Source of the DNA: Bacteroides sp. | GTDB lineage: Bacteria; Bacteroidota; Bacteroidia; Bacteroidales; Bacteroidaceae | Assembly: GCA_030151845.1 (NCBI GenBank) | Contig: JASLCM010000254.1 | Span: 1 to 13,540 of the forward strand | Reading direction: 5' to 3' | Length of the DNA: 13,540 bases | Part shown: positions 1 to 7,267 of the stretch, in pieces | Layout of the letters: every line of letters begins with the position of its first letter | Position numbering within the stretch: position 1 is the first letter of the stretch | Notes under the pieces: generated by a model | Database searches by the model: none | The model's input: only the letters and a program-made list of their open reading frames with translations | What the model was told of the DNA's origin: nothing | Position numbers and translations under genes: made by a program

Positions 1-175
1 CTCCTGTTGAAACAAGCTCCTCAATTATTTTATTATAATTTTTCGGGGTGTTAGCTGGCAATTGTCCTATTGCATCAGTAACAATCGTTTTTGTTGTACG
101 ATTTGCTGGCGCTTGTGCCATACCAAATGCAGCACATAGCAAAAACAAACCGATAAAAAGAATTCTATTTTTCAT
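1..175 (-). CDS. Secreted protein of unknown function, N-terminal part only (runs off left edge)
   Basis: Only the first 58 codons are visible. The ATG at 175 opens a classic Sec signal peptide: Lys/Arg at residues 2 and 4, a hydrophobic core at about 5-17, and a likely signal peptidase I site after Ala20 (GMA before QAPANR). Cys14 is preceded by Leu and does not form a good lipobox, so this is more likely a soluble periplasmic or secreted protein than a lipoprotein. The mature part starts with APANRTTKTIVTDAIGQLP and resembles, from memory only, HEAT-repeat proteins of Bacteroidales that sit beside Gfo/Idh/MocA oxidoreductases; I cannot confirm this from 58 residues. It begins 23 bp after the oxidoreductase stop with no terminator between, so the two are probably co-transcribed. 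Confidence 0.7.
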   Translation of the reverse strand, partial: MKNRILFIGLFLLCAAFGMAQAPANRTTKTIVTDAIGQLPANTPKNYNKIIEELVSTG

Positions 176-198
176 GTGATTAAAATGTCTTACTTAGA

Positions 199-1455
199 TT
201 AAATACTCCATGGAGAACGCATTGGCTGATCAAGTAAACGATTAGCAGCCTCATCGTTAATAAATTTCAAGTTGACTGGATCAAAATGTAGTGTTCTATT
301 TAAACGTAAAGCTACAAGAGCCATGTTTACAACAGTACAAGACCTAAATCCATTTTCCTCATTAAGAGCAAAAGGTTGACGGGTACGAATACAATCAATA
401 AAGTCTGTAGCCTGGTCTGCTGGTTCTGGGAACTCAGCCAATTTTCTCTTCCAGTCTGGAATATCGCATTGGAAGTTTTTATATACATTTCCTTTTGGAC
501 CTGCAATATAAGGAGTATTAGGATCTCCATAATCTTCTCCCCAAAGTACTATCTGACATCCATCCTCATAAGTAAAGGTAATAGACCTCCAAGTACCAAT
601 CGCATCAGGGTGCTGCTGTGGAGCATCTACTTCAACTTTTACTGGGCTAGTGTGATCCTTATCCAAAATATATTGAACAGGGTCAATATAGTGTTGTCCC
701 ATATCTCCCAAACCACCTCCATCATAGTCCCAGTATCCACGGAAAGTTTGGTGAACACGATGTGCGTTGTAAGGTTTGTATGGTGCTGGACCTAACCACA
801 TATCATAGTCAAGTTCTTTTGGAATAGGCTGTGGTTCAAGATTTTCCTTACCTACCCAGAAGAATTTCCAGTTAAATCCAGTATGTTTACCAATAGTAAC
901 CTTTAGAGGCCAACCTAGCATACCACTTTGTACAAGCTTTTTTAAAGGCTTAACAGTTGTACCTAAGCCATAGAAAGGTGCTCTAAAACGGAACCAAGTA
1001 TTTAAACGGAAAATATTTCCATTTTGCTTTACCGCTTCCATTACACGCTTACCTTCGCCAATTGTACGGGTCATTGGTTTTTCACACCAAATATCTTTAC
1101 CAGCATTAGCTGCCTCTACAGCCATAATTCCATGCCAGTGTGGTGGTGTTGCTATATGCACGATATCCACATTCTTATCTAAAATAAGATCACGGAAGTC
1201 ATGATAAGCAGCAATCTTGTCTTCTACAAGGTTTTTACCCAACTCAAGGTGTTTTTTGTCCACATCACAAACAGCTACCAATCGTGTACCTGCATAATTA
1301 ACGTGTCCTCTACCCATACCTCCAGTTCCGATAATACCTTTGGTTAATTGGTCACTTGGTGCTATATACCCTTTTCCTAGTACGCTACGTGGTACAATAG
1401 TAAAAGCAGCCATGGACCCAAGAGTTTTTAAAAAATCTCTTCTGTTAGTTCCCAT
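199..1455 (-). CDS. Gfo/Idh/MocA family oxidoreductase with Tat signal
   Basis: This is a predicted NAD(P)-dependent sugar or sugar-derivative oxidoreductase of 418 aa, a usual length for the family. An N-terminal twin-arginine signal is visible (RRDFLK at 5-10, then a hydrophobic stretch to about residue 27), which implies export of the folded, cofactor-bound enzyme to the periplasm. The Rossmann dinucleotide motif GTGGMGRG is at 43-50, with CDVD closing the second beta strand at 63-66. The family EKP motif is at 125-127 (Lys126 the likely catalytic lysine). The C-terminal domain carries GGGLGDMGQHYIDPV at 246-260, with Asp251, His255 and Asp258 in the active-site position. The ATG at 1455 sits directly before the Tat motif and fits as start. 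It follows susD but is separated by a 38-bp palindrome and a promoter-like box. Substrate is unknown; an exported glycoside 3-dehydrogenase-like role is an inference. Confidence 0.93.
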   Translation of the reverse strand: MGTNRRDFLKTLGSMAAFTIVPRSVLGKGYIAPSDQLTKGIIGTGGMGRGHVNYAGTRLVAVCDVDKKHLELGKNLVEDKIAAYHDFRDLILDKNVDIVHIATPPHWHGIMAVEAANAGKDIWCEKPMTRTIGEGKRVMEAVKQNGNIFRLNTWFRFRAPFYGLGTTVKPLKKLVQSGMLGWPLKVTIGKHTGFNWKFFWVGKENLEPQPIPKELDYDMWLGPAPYKPYNAHRVHQTFRGYWDYDGGGLGDMGQHYIDPVQYILDKDHTSPVKVEVDAPQQHPDAIGTWRSITFTYEDGCQIVLWGEDYGDPNTPYIAGPKGNVYKNFQCDIPDWKRKLAEFPEPADQATDFIDCIRTRQPFALNEENGFRSCTVVNMALVALRLNRTLHFDPVNLKFINDEAANRLLDQPMRSPWSI

Positions 1456-1524
1456 AGTTCAGAAAAATTAAAATATATGTGCGTTTAAAATAAAAAATAT
1501 CTCTATTTAGACTTGCTCAATGTA

Positions 1525-1532
1525 CAAATCTA
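1525..1532 (-). promoter_or_regulatory. Candidate -7 box for the oxidoreductase gene
   Basis: The minus strand reads TAGATTTG, a full match to the Bacteroidota -7 consensus TAnnTTTG. It lies 70 bp upstream of the oxidoreductase ATG and downstream of the palindromic terminator that follows susD, the expected place for a separate promoter. I see no TTG at the usual -33 distance, so support is only partial. Confidence 0.4.
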
Positions 1533-1599
1533 TATAAAACTAAACACTTTTTATTACTAGAAAGAGAATTAAAAGCTCATTTAACTTGTATTTACAAAT

Positions 1600-1658
1600 A
1601 CAAACAAAATAATACAAAGAGAGATGATGTTGTTCTTTATAAAGAACAACATCATCTC
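1600..1658 (-). terminator. 38-bp perfect palindrome after susD, probable terminator
   Basis: Positions 1621-1658 form an uninterrupted 38-bp inverted repeat centred between 1639 and 1640 (GAGATGATGTTGTTCTTTA and its exact complement); pairing stops at 1620/1659. It begins 30 bp after the susD stop. On the minus strand it is followed by a T-rich but interrupted tract (1620-1600, TCTTTGTATTATTTTGTTTG), so it fits an intrinsic terminator or a 3' stabilising hairpin. With a broken T-tract, some read-through into the oxidoreductase gene is plausible. The rest of the 1456-1688 gap is AT-rich leader sequence. Confidence 0.75.
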
Positions 1659-1688
1659 ATCAACTTAACTCATCTTTCTCAAAAGTCG

Positions 1689-3224
1689 TTAGTATTTTGG
1701 ATTTTGTTTCAGTGCTTTATTCATACTCATCTCTGAGTCTGGAATAGGTAAAAGATTATCTTTATCTAGATCATAACCATCTGGAAATTTCACATCAATT
1801 TTCTCACCTAGTCCTCCAATTACAGTACATGGGTAATAGTCCTTCCCAGCCTTCCATCGCTTAATATCATCCCAAAACTGCCCTTCCAACGCTAACTCTA
1901 TTCTCCGCTCTTTACGCAAAACCTTACGTAAATCATCCTGTCCCAAACCAGTTTTAATAGGTACTAGCTTTACGTCATCACGACCTGTACGGATCTTATT
2001 AATCAGCTCAGTGGCTTGATCCAAGTTTTTATTAAGTTCAATCAACGCTTCAGCTTTACTTAATAGAACATCGCCATATCTTAAAATCATAAAATCCAGT
2101 GGCGACTGATTACCAACAACCTGCATGGTCTCAATTGTATACTTACGAATAGCAAAACCCACCTTTTGTCCTGTATGATTTTTTATCTCTTTAGGATAAA
2201 GTTGTCCCTGAAAATAAGCTCCAGGGCGTAAAACTGTAAAATCAAGTCGAGGATCTCTGTTTTTATATGGATCATTTGGGTCGATAGGTGATCCATCAAT
2301 CGTTTCATACTCATCAACCAGTAATTGAGTTGGAGCTACTGAGTTTGAACCATCAATATTATATTTTAAGTTTTGTGGCTGCCAATACCTATCGAACACA
2401 CTTCCTTGAGAAAAAGCACCATCCATAAAACCTACAACAAAAATACTTTCAGAATTTCCTTCATTTTCAAATTGAAATAACCCTTGATAGGAAGGAAATA
2501 GCTTATAACGATCTAGCTTATCGATCTCTTCACAGTACTTTAAAACATTGTTCCAATCTGATACATAAAGATAGGCTTTCATCTTCATACCCAGCGCAGC
2601 ACCAAGCGAAGCACGACCAAGTTCAGCCTCTTGTTTAGGAAGCCTTTTAATGGCCTCATCATAGTCTTTGTGTACTTGAGCCCAGCACTCCTCTACAGAA
2701 TTTCTCTCTATATTTCTAGCCTCTTTAACATCTATTGATTTCAGTAGAATAGGGACACCCCCATACGAACGAACAAGTAAATCAAGGTAAACTCCACGTA
2801 AGAAAAGCGCCTCACCTACCATTCTTTCTTTCTTCTCTTCACCAATCAAAGAAGTTACCCTCTCTATATTTTCTAAGAAGTAGTTGGCTCGGTTTATTCC
2901 TGTATAACAAAACTTCCAACGCTCATCAACGAGTCCACCTGTACCAGAAAAGACTGAACCATTTCCTATTTGCATCTGCTTCCCTTCCCAGTGCGCCCAT
3001 TGGTAAGCATTCGGAGTACAAGCGTCCATACCTCCGCCGTATCCATAGACAGAACGATGAGCCAATACTTTATAAACCCCATTTAATGCCATATCAGCAT
3101 CCTTAGCCTCACTCCAAAAGTTATCATCAGTTATTCTATCGTCTGGTGAGATGTTTAAAAAGCTTTCACAAGACACAAAGGTAAAGCTGAAAATTATTAT
3201 AAAAAGTAATATATTTTTATTCAT
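1689..3224 (-). CDS. SusD/RagB family outer-membrane nutrient-binding lipoprotein
   Basis: This is the surface glycan-binding partner that caps the SusC channel. The 511-aa product has a lipoprotein signal (hydrophobic 5-17, then VSC with acylated Cys19, followed by Glu20), consistent with outer-membrane anchoring. Early residues SFLNISPDDRITDDNFW (21-37) are the typical SusD N-terminal block. The middle shows the alpha-helical TPR-like region of SusD-like N-terminal domains (about 40-230), and the C-terminal SusD domain holds LRYGDVLLSKAEALIELN, LRKERRIELALEGQFWDDIKRW and the terminal KQNPKY typical of the family. It starts 11 bp after susC and clearly forms one transcript with it. The ligand cannot be deduced from sequence alone. 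Together with susC it is a complete core pair, but no SusE/F-like protein or surface glycoside hydrolase follows it inside the window. Confidence 0.96.
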   Translation of the reverse strand: MNKNILLFIIIFSFTFVSCESFLNISPDDRITDDNFWSEAKDADMALNGVYKVLAHRSVYGYGGGMDACTPNAYQWAHWEGKQMQIGNGSVFSGTGGLVDERWKFCYTGINRANYFLENIERVTSLIGEEKKERMVGEALFLRGVYLDLLVRSYGGVPILLKSIDVKEARNIERNSVEECWAQVHKDYDEAIKRLPKQEAELGRASLGAALGMKMKAYLYVSDWNNVLKYCEEIDKLDRYKLFPSYQGLFQFENEGNSESIFVVGFMDGAFSQGSVFDRYWQPQNLKYNIDGSNSVAPTQLLVDEYETIDGSPIDPNDPYKNRDPRLDFTVLRPGAYFQGQLYPKEIKNHTGQKVGFAIRKYTIETMQVVGNQSPLDFMILRYGDVLLSKAEALIELNKNLDQATELINKIRTGRDDVKLVPIKTGLGQDDLRKVLRKERRIELALEGQFWDDIKRWKAGKDYYPCTVIGGLGEKIDVKFPDGYDLDKDNLLPIPDSEMSMNKALKQNPKY

Positions 3225-3235
3225 AGTTATTCTAT

Positions 3236-6200
3236 TTAAAATGTAACATTTAACCCAAAAGAAAATACTCTCGGAGTTGGATAATGATTATATCCAGAAT
3301 CAAAAGTGTTACGCTCCGGATTAAAACCTTCATACTTGGAACTAGCCAATGTAAACAAATCAGTTGCATTGACATAGATATAAAATTTCTCTAACATCAT
3401 CTTTTTAGCAAAAGAAGAAGGTACAGAATATCCTAACTGTATATTTTTAAGCTTAAACCAAGAGAGGTTACAAGCCCAAAATGAAGATTCCTGTCGATTC
3501 CAGGTATCATTAACACGAATCATGGGTAGTTCTGTTGAAGGGTTCTCTTTAGTCCACGCATTCCTCCAACGTTTTGTTATTGTCCCCCCAGAAATACCTA
3601 AAGGCTCTGTCCATGCGTTTTGAAAATAGCCTTTGACTCCAGCAATACCCGTAAACAAGAAGTTTAAATCAAAATTTTTCCAAGTTAGATTTCCGTTAAT
3701 ACCATAAGTCCACTTAGGAATAGTATTACCGATTTCCATTTTATCTTGGTAGTCTAGTTTACCATCACCGTTTATATCTTCATATTTTAAATCACCAGCA
3801 ATGGGTTTATATGAGTTACTATGCATATGCTCACTAGCCTCTTCATCGGTTTGGTAAACGCCTATTGCATTAAAACCATAAAGCGTTTTATAAGAATACC
3901 CCTCTCTAATTAAATAAAGTTGGTCGGGAGAGTCCTCTCTAAACTTCAATACCTTATTTTTTAAATAAGTTATATTTGCCCCTATACTGTAAGAGAAGTC
4001 TGCCGAAGGGATACGATCTGACCAATTAATTCCAAGCTCTACCCCTTTATTACTCATCTGACCAATATTTTCAAAAGGAGCTTTCATATTTCCCATAATC
4101 AAAGGAATAGGAAGTTGTACGATAATATCCTTCGTCTTACGATTAAAATAGTCAAACTCAATATTTAATCGGTTGTTTAACAAACCTAAGTCAAAACCTA
4201 TATCTGTAGTAGTTGTTGTTTCCCAGGTTATATCTTTATCGACTAACTCCAATTGAGCAACACCTGGTGCCAATGTATTTCCAAAGTTATAAGAGGTGTT
4301 AGCATAATCTTGGGTTAAGGTTGTTAAGTAGGGAAAATAGTCACTGTTACTAGAATTACCTATGTTTTGATTTCCTAATTGTCCCCAGGAAGCCCTGATT
4401 TTAAAGTTATCTAAAAACGAAACCTCCTTCATAAAACTCTCTTCACTCAAACGCCATGCAGCTGATAAAGAAGGAAAATATCCCCAACGATTACCTTTGG
4501 CAAAACGTGAAGAACCATCAGCTCTTAAGTTTACTTCTGCCAGGTATTTACCCATTAATGCATAATTCACACGCCCAAAATAAGATAGCATTCTCCAACG
4601 ATATCTATTTCCTTTTGCTTGTGGGTTCAATGTTCCCGAATCTATCTGATGCAAATCTCCCTTTGCTGGGTCTGTTTTTTCTGCTTCAGAAAATTTATAG
4701 TCTAACGATTCTTGTTGCATACCTACAACCGCACTAACATCATGAATCTCTTTAAAAATTCGATTAAAGTTTAAATTTGTAAAGAAGGTTGAATAATATT
4801 CATCTGTAAAACGTTCTCTTATATAAAGGGTAGAGGGATAATCAAGAGGTTTAGTCTTATTTTCACCATTAATTCCCGTATAAGTAAAAGCAAGTTCATT
4901 GTACTCGTTTTTATTATTTAAGTTATACTGACCGCTATACTGTGCTGTCAAAGATAACCCCTCCATAAAATCGATCGTAGCAAATACATTTCCTTTTGCA
5001 AAATTATTCGTGTATTTCTGTTGACCATTATAAAGATCTGGAAAAGGATTACGAGTGTCTACTATGGGTTGACCTGCTTTATCTCCATCTAAGTATAAAG
5101 CCTGTGTTCCTCCATAGGTTTTACCATCTTCCAAGTAAGGAGAAGAGAAAGGGTGCCCATTTGCCATCATATAAATAACACGACCAATCCCATTGTATGG
5201 CTGAGTTGTTATCTTTCTCATCAATCTTACTCGAGCTCCCATTTTGAGCCAATCAGTAACTTTTGTCTCATTGTTTAAATTCAAACTAAATCTTTCAGAA
5301 TCGGTATTTCTCATAATACCATCGTTTTTCATATAAGAAACCGATAGGTAATTACTCGACCTTTTACCTCCCGCAGTTACAGATAAGTTATGTTGAGTTA
5401 ACAGTGAAGTTCTAAACACTTCGTTAAAATAGTTTGTATTTGGATAACGATAAGGGTCTCCGCCCTCTTTAAATTTGTCGATTACATTTTGTGGAAATAG
5501 AGGGTCGCTTCCTGAGTTTGTCATGGCACTGTTCCACAAGGTCATATACTCAGCACTGTTTGAAACTATATCATACTTCATATCTAAGTCCTGCACCCCT
5601 ATATACCCATTGTAGTTTACAGCTATTTTTTCACCAGAACCCTTCTTAGTTTCGATCAGAACAACTCCATTTGCTGCTCTAGAACCATATATAGCAGCTG
5701 ATGCTGCATCTTTTAAAACAGTAATAGAACCAATATCATTGGGGTTAACCTCTGCTAAACGTCCCTCTACACCATCAATAAGAACAAGAGGGTCTGAGTT
5801 ATTTAATGTTCCATATCCACGAACTCGTAGTGTAGCACCATCCGAACCTGGTGAGCCGCTATTTTGACTCACCCAAACTCCAGACACCTTTCCAGATAAA
5901 GCTTGAGAGGCATCAGTGATAGGTCTATTTTCAAGTTCTTGGTTGTAGTTTACTGTTGCAACAGATCCAGTAAGATTGGCTTTCTTCTGCACACCATATC
6001 CCACAACAACTACTTCATCAAGCACCTCGTTATCCTCCTCTAGTACTATATTTAAAAATTTAGAGGTTGCCACAAGTGTCTGATTCTTATATCCTACATA
6101 AGAGATCTCTAGTTTCGCATTTGGAGCTGCATTAAGAATAAAGTTACCATCCAAGTCGGTTACTGTACCCGAAGCTGTACCTGGAATAGATATAGCCGCT

Positions 6201-6415
6201 CCAATAATAGGCTCACCAGAACTGTCAACTATCTTCCCTTTTACTTGAATAGTACTTTGGGTTACTTTCTGTACAATGGCTACATCATTTTTAGTGGATA
6301 TGGCACCATGAGATGGAGCGATTCCACAAATCAGAGTACACGCCAAGGCACCATACCTAAGCTTTGACCAGGTTAGTCTAGCTAAATTGAATTTAAGATT
6401 TCTTTTTGTTTTCAT
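3236..6415 (-). CDS. SusC/RagA family TonB-linked outer-membrane transporter
   Basis: This is an outer-membrane beta-barrel that imports oligosaccharides or other nutrients using TonB energy, with SusD as lid. It has 1059 aa, normal for SusC. An N-terminal signal with an unusually long basic n-region (residues 1-20, many Lys/Arg) precedes the hydrophobic core (21-33) and a likely cleavage near SHG-AIS. A CarboxypepD_reg-like domain spans about 56-126 (VKGKIVDSSGEPIIGA to LNIVLEED). The TonB box DEVVVVGYG is at 133-141, then the plug domain with TLRVRGYGTLNNSDPLVLID (195-214) and IGSITVLKDAASAAIYGSRA (228-247). The barrel follows and ends with FSFGLNVTF, an aromatic C-terminus used for outer-membrane assembly. 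The N-terminus lacks the extra STN/secretin domain of sigma/anti-sigma-controlled transporters, so control by a hybrid two-component or SusR-type regulator outside the window is more likely (inference). Confidence 0.97.
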   Translation of the reverse strand: MKTKRNLKFNLARLTWSKLRYGALACTLICGIAPSHGAISTKNDVAIVQKVTQSTIQVKGKIVDSSGEPIIGAAISIPGTASGTVTDLDGNFILNAAPNAKLEISYVGYKNQTLVATSKFLNIVLEEDNEVLDEVVVVGYGVQKKANLTGSVATVNYNQELENRPITDASQALSGKVSGVWVSQNSGSPGSDGATLRVRGYGTLNNSDPLVLIDGVEGRLAEVNPNDIGSITVLKDAASAAIYGSRAANGVVLIETKKGSGEKIAVNYNGYIGVQDLDMKYDIVSNSAEYMTLWNSAMTNSGSDPLFPQNVIDKFKEGGDPYRYPNTNYFNEVFRTSLLTQHNLSVTAGGKRSSNYLSVSYMKNDGIMRNTDSERFSLNLNNETKVTDWLKMGARVRLMRKITTQPYNGIGRVIYMMANGHPFSSPYLEDGKTYGGTQALYLDGDKAGQPIVDTRNPFPDLYNGQQKYTNNFAKGNVFATIDFMEGLSLTAQYSGQYNLNNKNEYNELAFTYTGINGENKTKPLDYPSTLYIRERFTDEYYSTFFTNLNFNRIFKEIHDVSAVVGMQQESLDYKFSEAEKTDPAKGDLHQIDSGTLNPQAKGNRYRWRMLSYFGRVNYALMGKYLAEVNLRADGSSRFAKGNRWGYFPSLSAAWRLSEESFMKEVSFLDNFKIRASWGQLGNQNIGNSSNSDYFPYLTTLTQDYANTSYNFGNTLAPGVAQLELVDKDITWETTTTTDIGFDLGLLNNRLNIEFDYFNRKTKDIIVQLPIPLIMGNMKAPFENIGQMSNKGVELGINWSDRIPSADFSYSIGANITYLKNKVLKFREDSPDQLYLIREGYSYKTLYGFNAIGVYQTDEEASEHMHSNSYKPIAGDLKYEDINGDGKLDYQDKMEIGNTIPKWTYGINGNLTWKNFDLNFLFTGIAGVKGYFQNAWTEPLGISGGTITKRWRNAWTKENPSTELPMIRVNDTWNRQESSFWACNLSWFKLKNIQLGYSVPSSFAKKMMLEKFYIYVNATDLFTLASSKYEGFNPERNTFDSGYNHYPTPRVFSFGLNVTF

Positions 6416-6682
6416 GTATTTTATTTAAAGGTCTACAACAAGTGCTAAATCTATTAAAATAATACAATAAATCCATACAATAAACCTTAAAAAGCAATAT
6501 ATTGTTAAAAAATAATTATATAACCATGCATTATTAATATATTTTAATAACAACTACCTACTACTAGCTACTCTATAGTTTAAGAATACCCAGTTCACGC
6601 GATTGAACATCACCACTCATACACTTATCTTTGCTACTGTATTTTAATTAGTTAGTCATAATTATATTACGTAGCCACATGT
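6416..6682. promoter_or_regulatory. AT-rich upstream region of susC
   Basis: This 267-bp stretch separates the terminator of the phosphoesterase/MscS block from the susC ATG and must hold the susC promoter and operator. It is very AT-rich in the part next to susC (6416-6550). I find no minus-strand TAnnTTTG box in it, which suggests an activator-dependent or non-consensus promoter. A short self-complementary CAATATATTG lies at 6495-6504. A consensus-like promoter exists instead on the plus strand (6603-6633, listed separately). No ORF with coding character is seen. Confidence 0.5.
6603..6633 (+). promoter_or_regulatory. Plus-strand promoter-like pair pointing away from susC
   Basis: The plus strand has TTG at 6603-6605 and TATCTTTG at 6626-6633, separated by 20 bp, which matches the Bacteroidota -33/-7 arrangement (TTG, about 19-21 bp, TAnnTTTG). 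No plus-strand gene follows; the only downstream element is the palindromic terminator at 6683-6724. It could be a chance match in AT-rich DNA. Confidence 0.35.
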
Positions 6683-6724
6683 AAATGAAAAAAGGGAGGA
6701 ATTAATTCCTCCCTTTTTTCATTT
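6640..6724 (+). ncRNA. Possible short plus-strand RNA upstream of susC
   Basis: Inferred only from a promoter-like pair (6603-6633) followed after about 50 bp by a strong palindrome with a T6 run on the plus strand (stem GGGAGGAATTAATTCCTCCC then TTTTTT). A start near 6640 and stop near 6720 would yield a transcript of roughly 80 nt, divergent from susC. It has no coding content. The same palindrome is needed as terminator for the minus-strand gene at 6742, so its presence is not independent evidence. Confidence 0.2.
6683..6724. terminator. 42-bp perfect palindromic bidirectional terminator
   Basis: An uninterrupted 42-bp inverted repeat is centred between 6703 and 6704, with a G+C-rich stem (GGGAGG/CCTCCC) around an AATTAATT core and A6/T6 runs outside. 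In either direction the stem is followed by six T residues, so it can end transcription both ways. It lies 17 bp after the stop of the MscS-like gene and is the clear end of the phosphoesterase-mscS transcript. Confidence 0.9.
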
Positions 6725-6741
6725 GTTCTAAAATTGGTCTT

Positions 6742-7248
6742 TTACTCCTTCTTCTCTTCTTTTAATAAGACGATTCCCCTTTGAAGTAAAAGAGAGTTTG
6801 GATAAACATACAGCTTATCTTCGGCAGATTTTAGATGGGTATAAAAGGTATGTATTTCAACAATTTTTGCCTCAACAGAGTTATCACCATCAATTATACG
6901 AATCATATCTCCCTGTTTAAAAGGCGAGTTAAAGAATACAATTAAACCAGCAGTTATATTGCTTAAGATAGACCATTGTGCAAAAAAAGCAACTCCAATA
7001 ACAGCAAAAATAGAGGAGAGTGCTAAAAAAATATTTTCAGGTTGAACTCCCCAAACTGTTATAAGCACAGCTAAACAAGTTATGTTTAATAAAATAACAC
7101 ATATTTTAATGATGTGGTTAACCCGACTTTGTATATGTACACTAACCCTAGCATACCGATGAATTAGTTTCACCATAATAACTCGCAACAGTGCAGTTAA
7201 AGCCAGCGTTACAACTGTTAGGATGAGCTGTGTTAAATATTTTTCCAT
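6742..7248 (-). CDS. Minimal MscS-like small-conductance mechanosensitive channel protein
   Basis: The 168-aa inner-membrane protein has three hydrophobic segments (about 5-27, 48-67 and 72-108). The third is the MscS pore helix region, rich in small residues (FLALSSIFAVIGVAFFAQ, 73-90). A beta domain follows with the family signature PFKQGDMIRI at 109-118 and the YPNS element at 149-152 (PN is highly conserved in MscS). The protein stops about 16 residues later, so the C-terminal alpha/beta domain that forms the lower cytoplasmic cage in E. coli MscS (286 aa) is absent. The end is a clean TAA followed by a terminator, and no continuing homologous frame is apparent, so it looks like a true short form rather than a frameshift. 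It starts 19 bp after the phosphoesterase stop, in one transcript. Likely role: osmotic pressure release; channel function without the cage is unproven. Confidence 0.88.
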   Translation of the reverse strand: MEKYLTQLILTVVTLALTALLRVIMVKLIHRYARVSVHIQSRVNHIIKICVILLNITCLAVLITVWGVQPENIFLALSSIFAVIGVAFFAQWSILSNITAGLIVFFNSPFKQGDMIRIIDGDNSVEAKIVEIHTFYTHLKSAEDKLYVYPNSLLLQRGIVLLKEEKKE

Positions 7249-7267
7249 AAAACTTTAATAAATTATT

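Noticed and set aside
376..795. Plus-strand open frame of 139 codons
   Set aside because: It lies fully inside the oxidoreductase gene on the other strand. The translation has no domain, signal or low-complexity logic, and the minus-strand protein has all family motifs.
4456..5178. Plus-strand open frames of 93 and 60 codons inside susC
   Set aside because: Both are antisense to the well-conserved SusC barrel and have no recognisable features.
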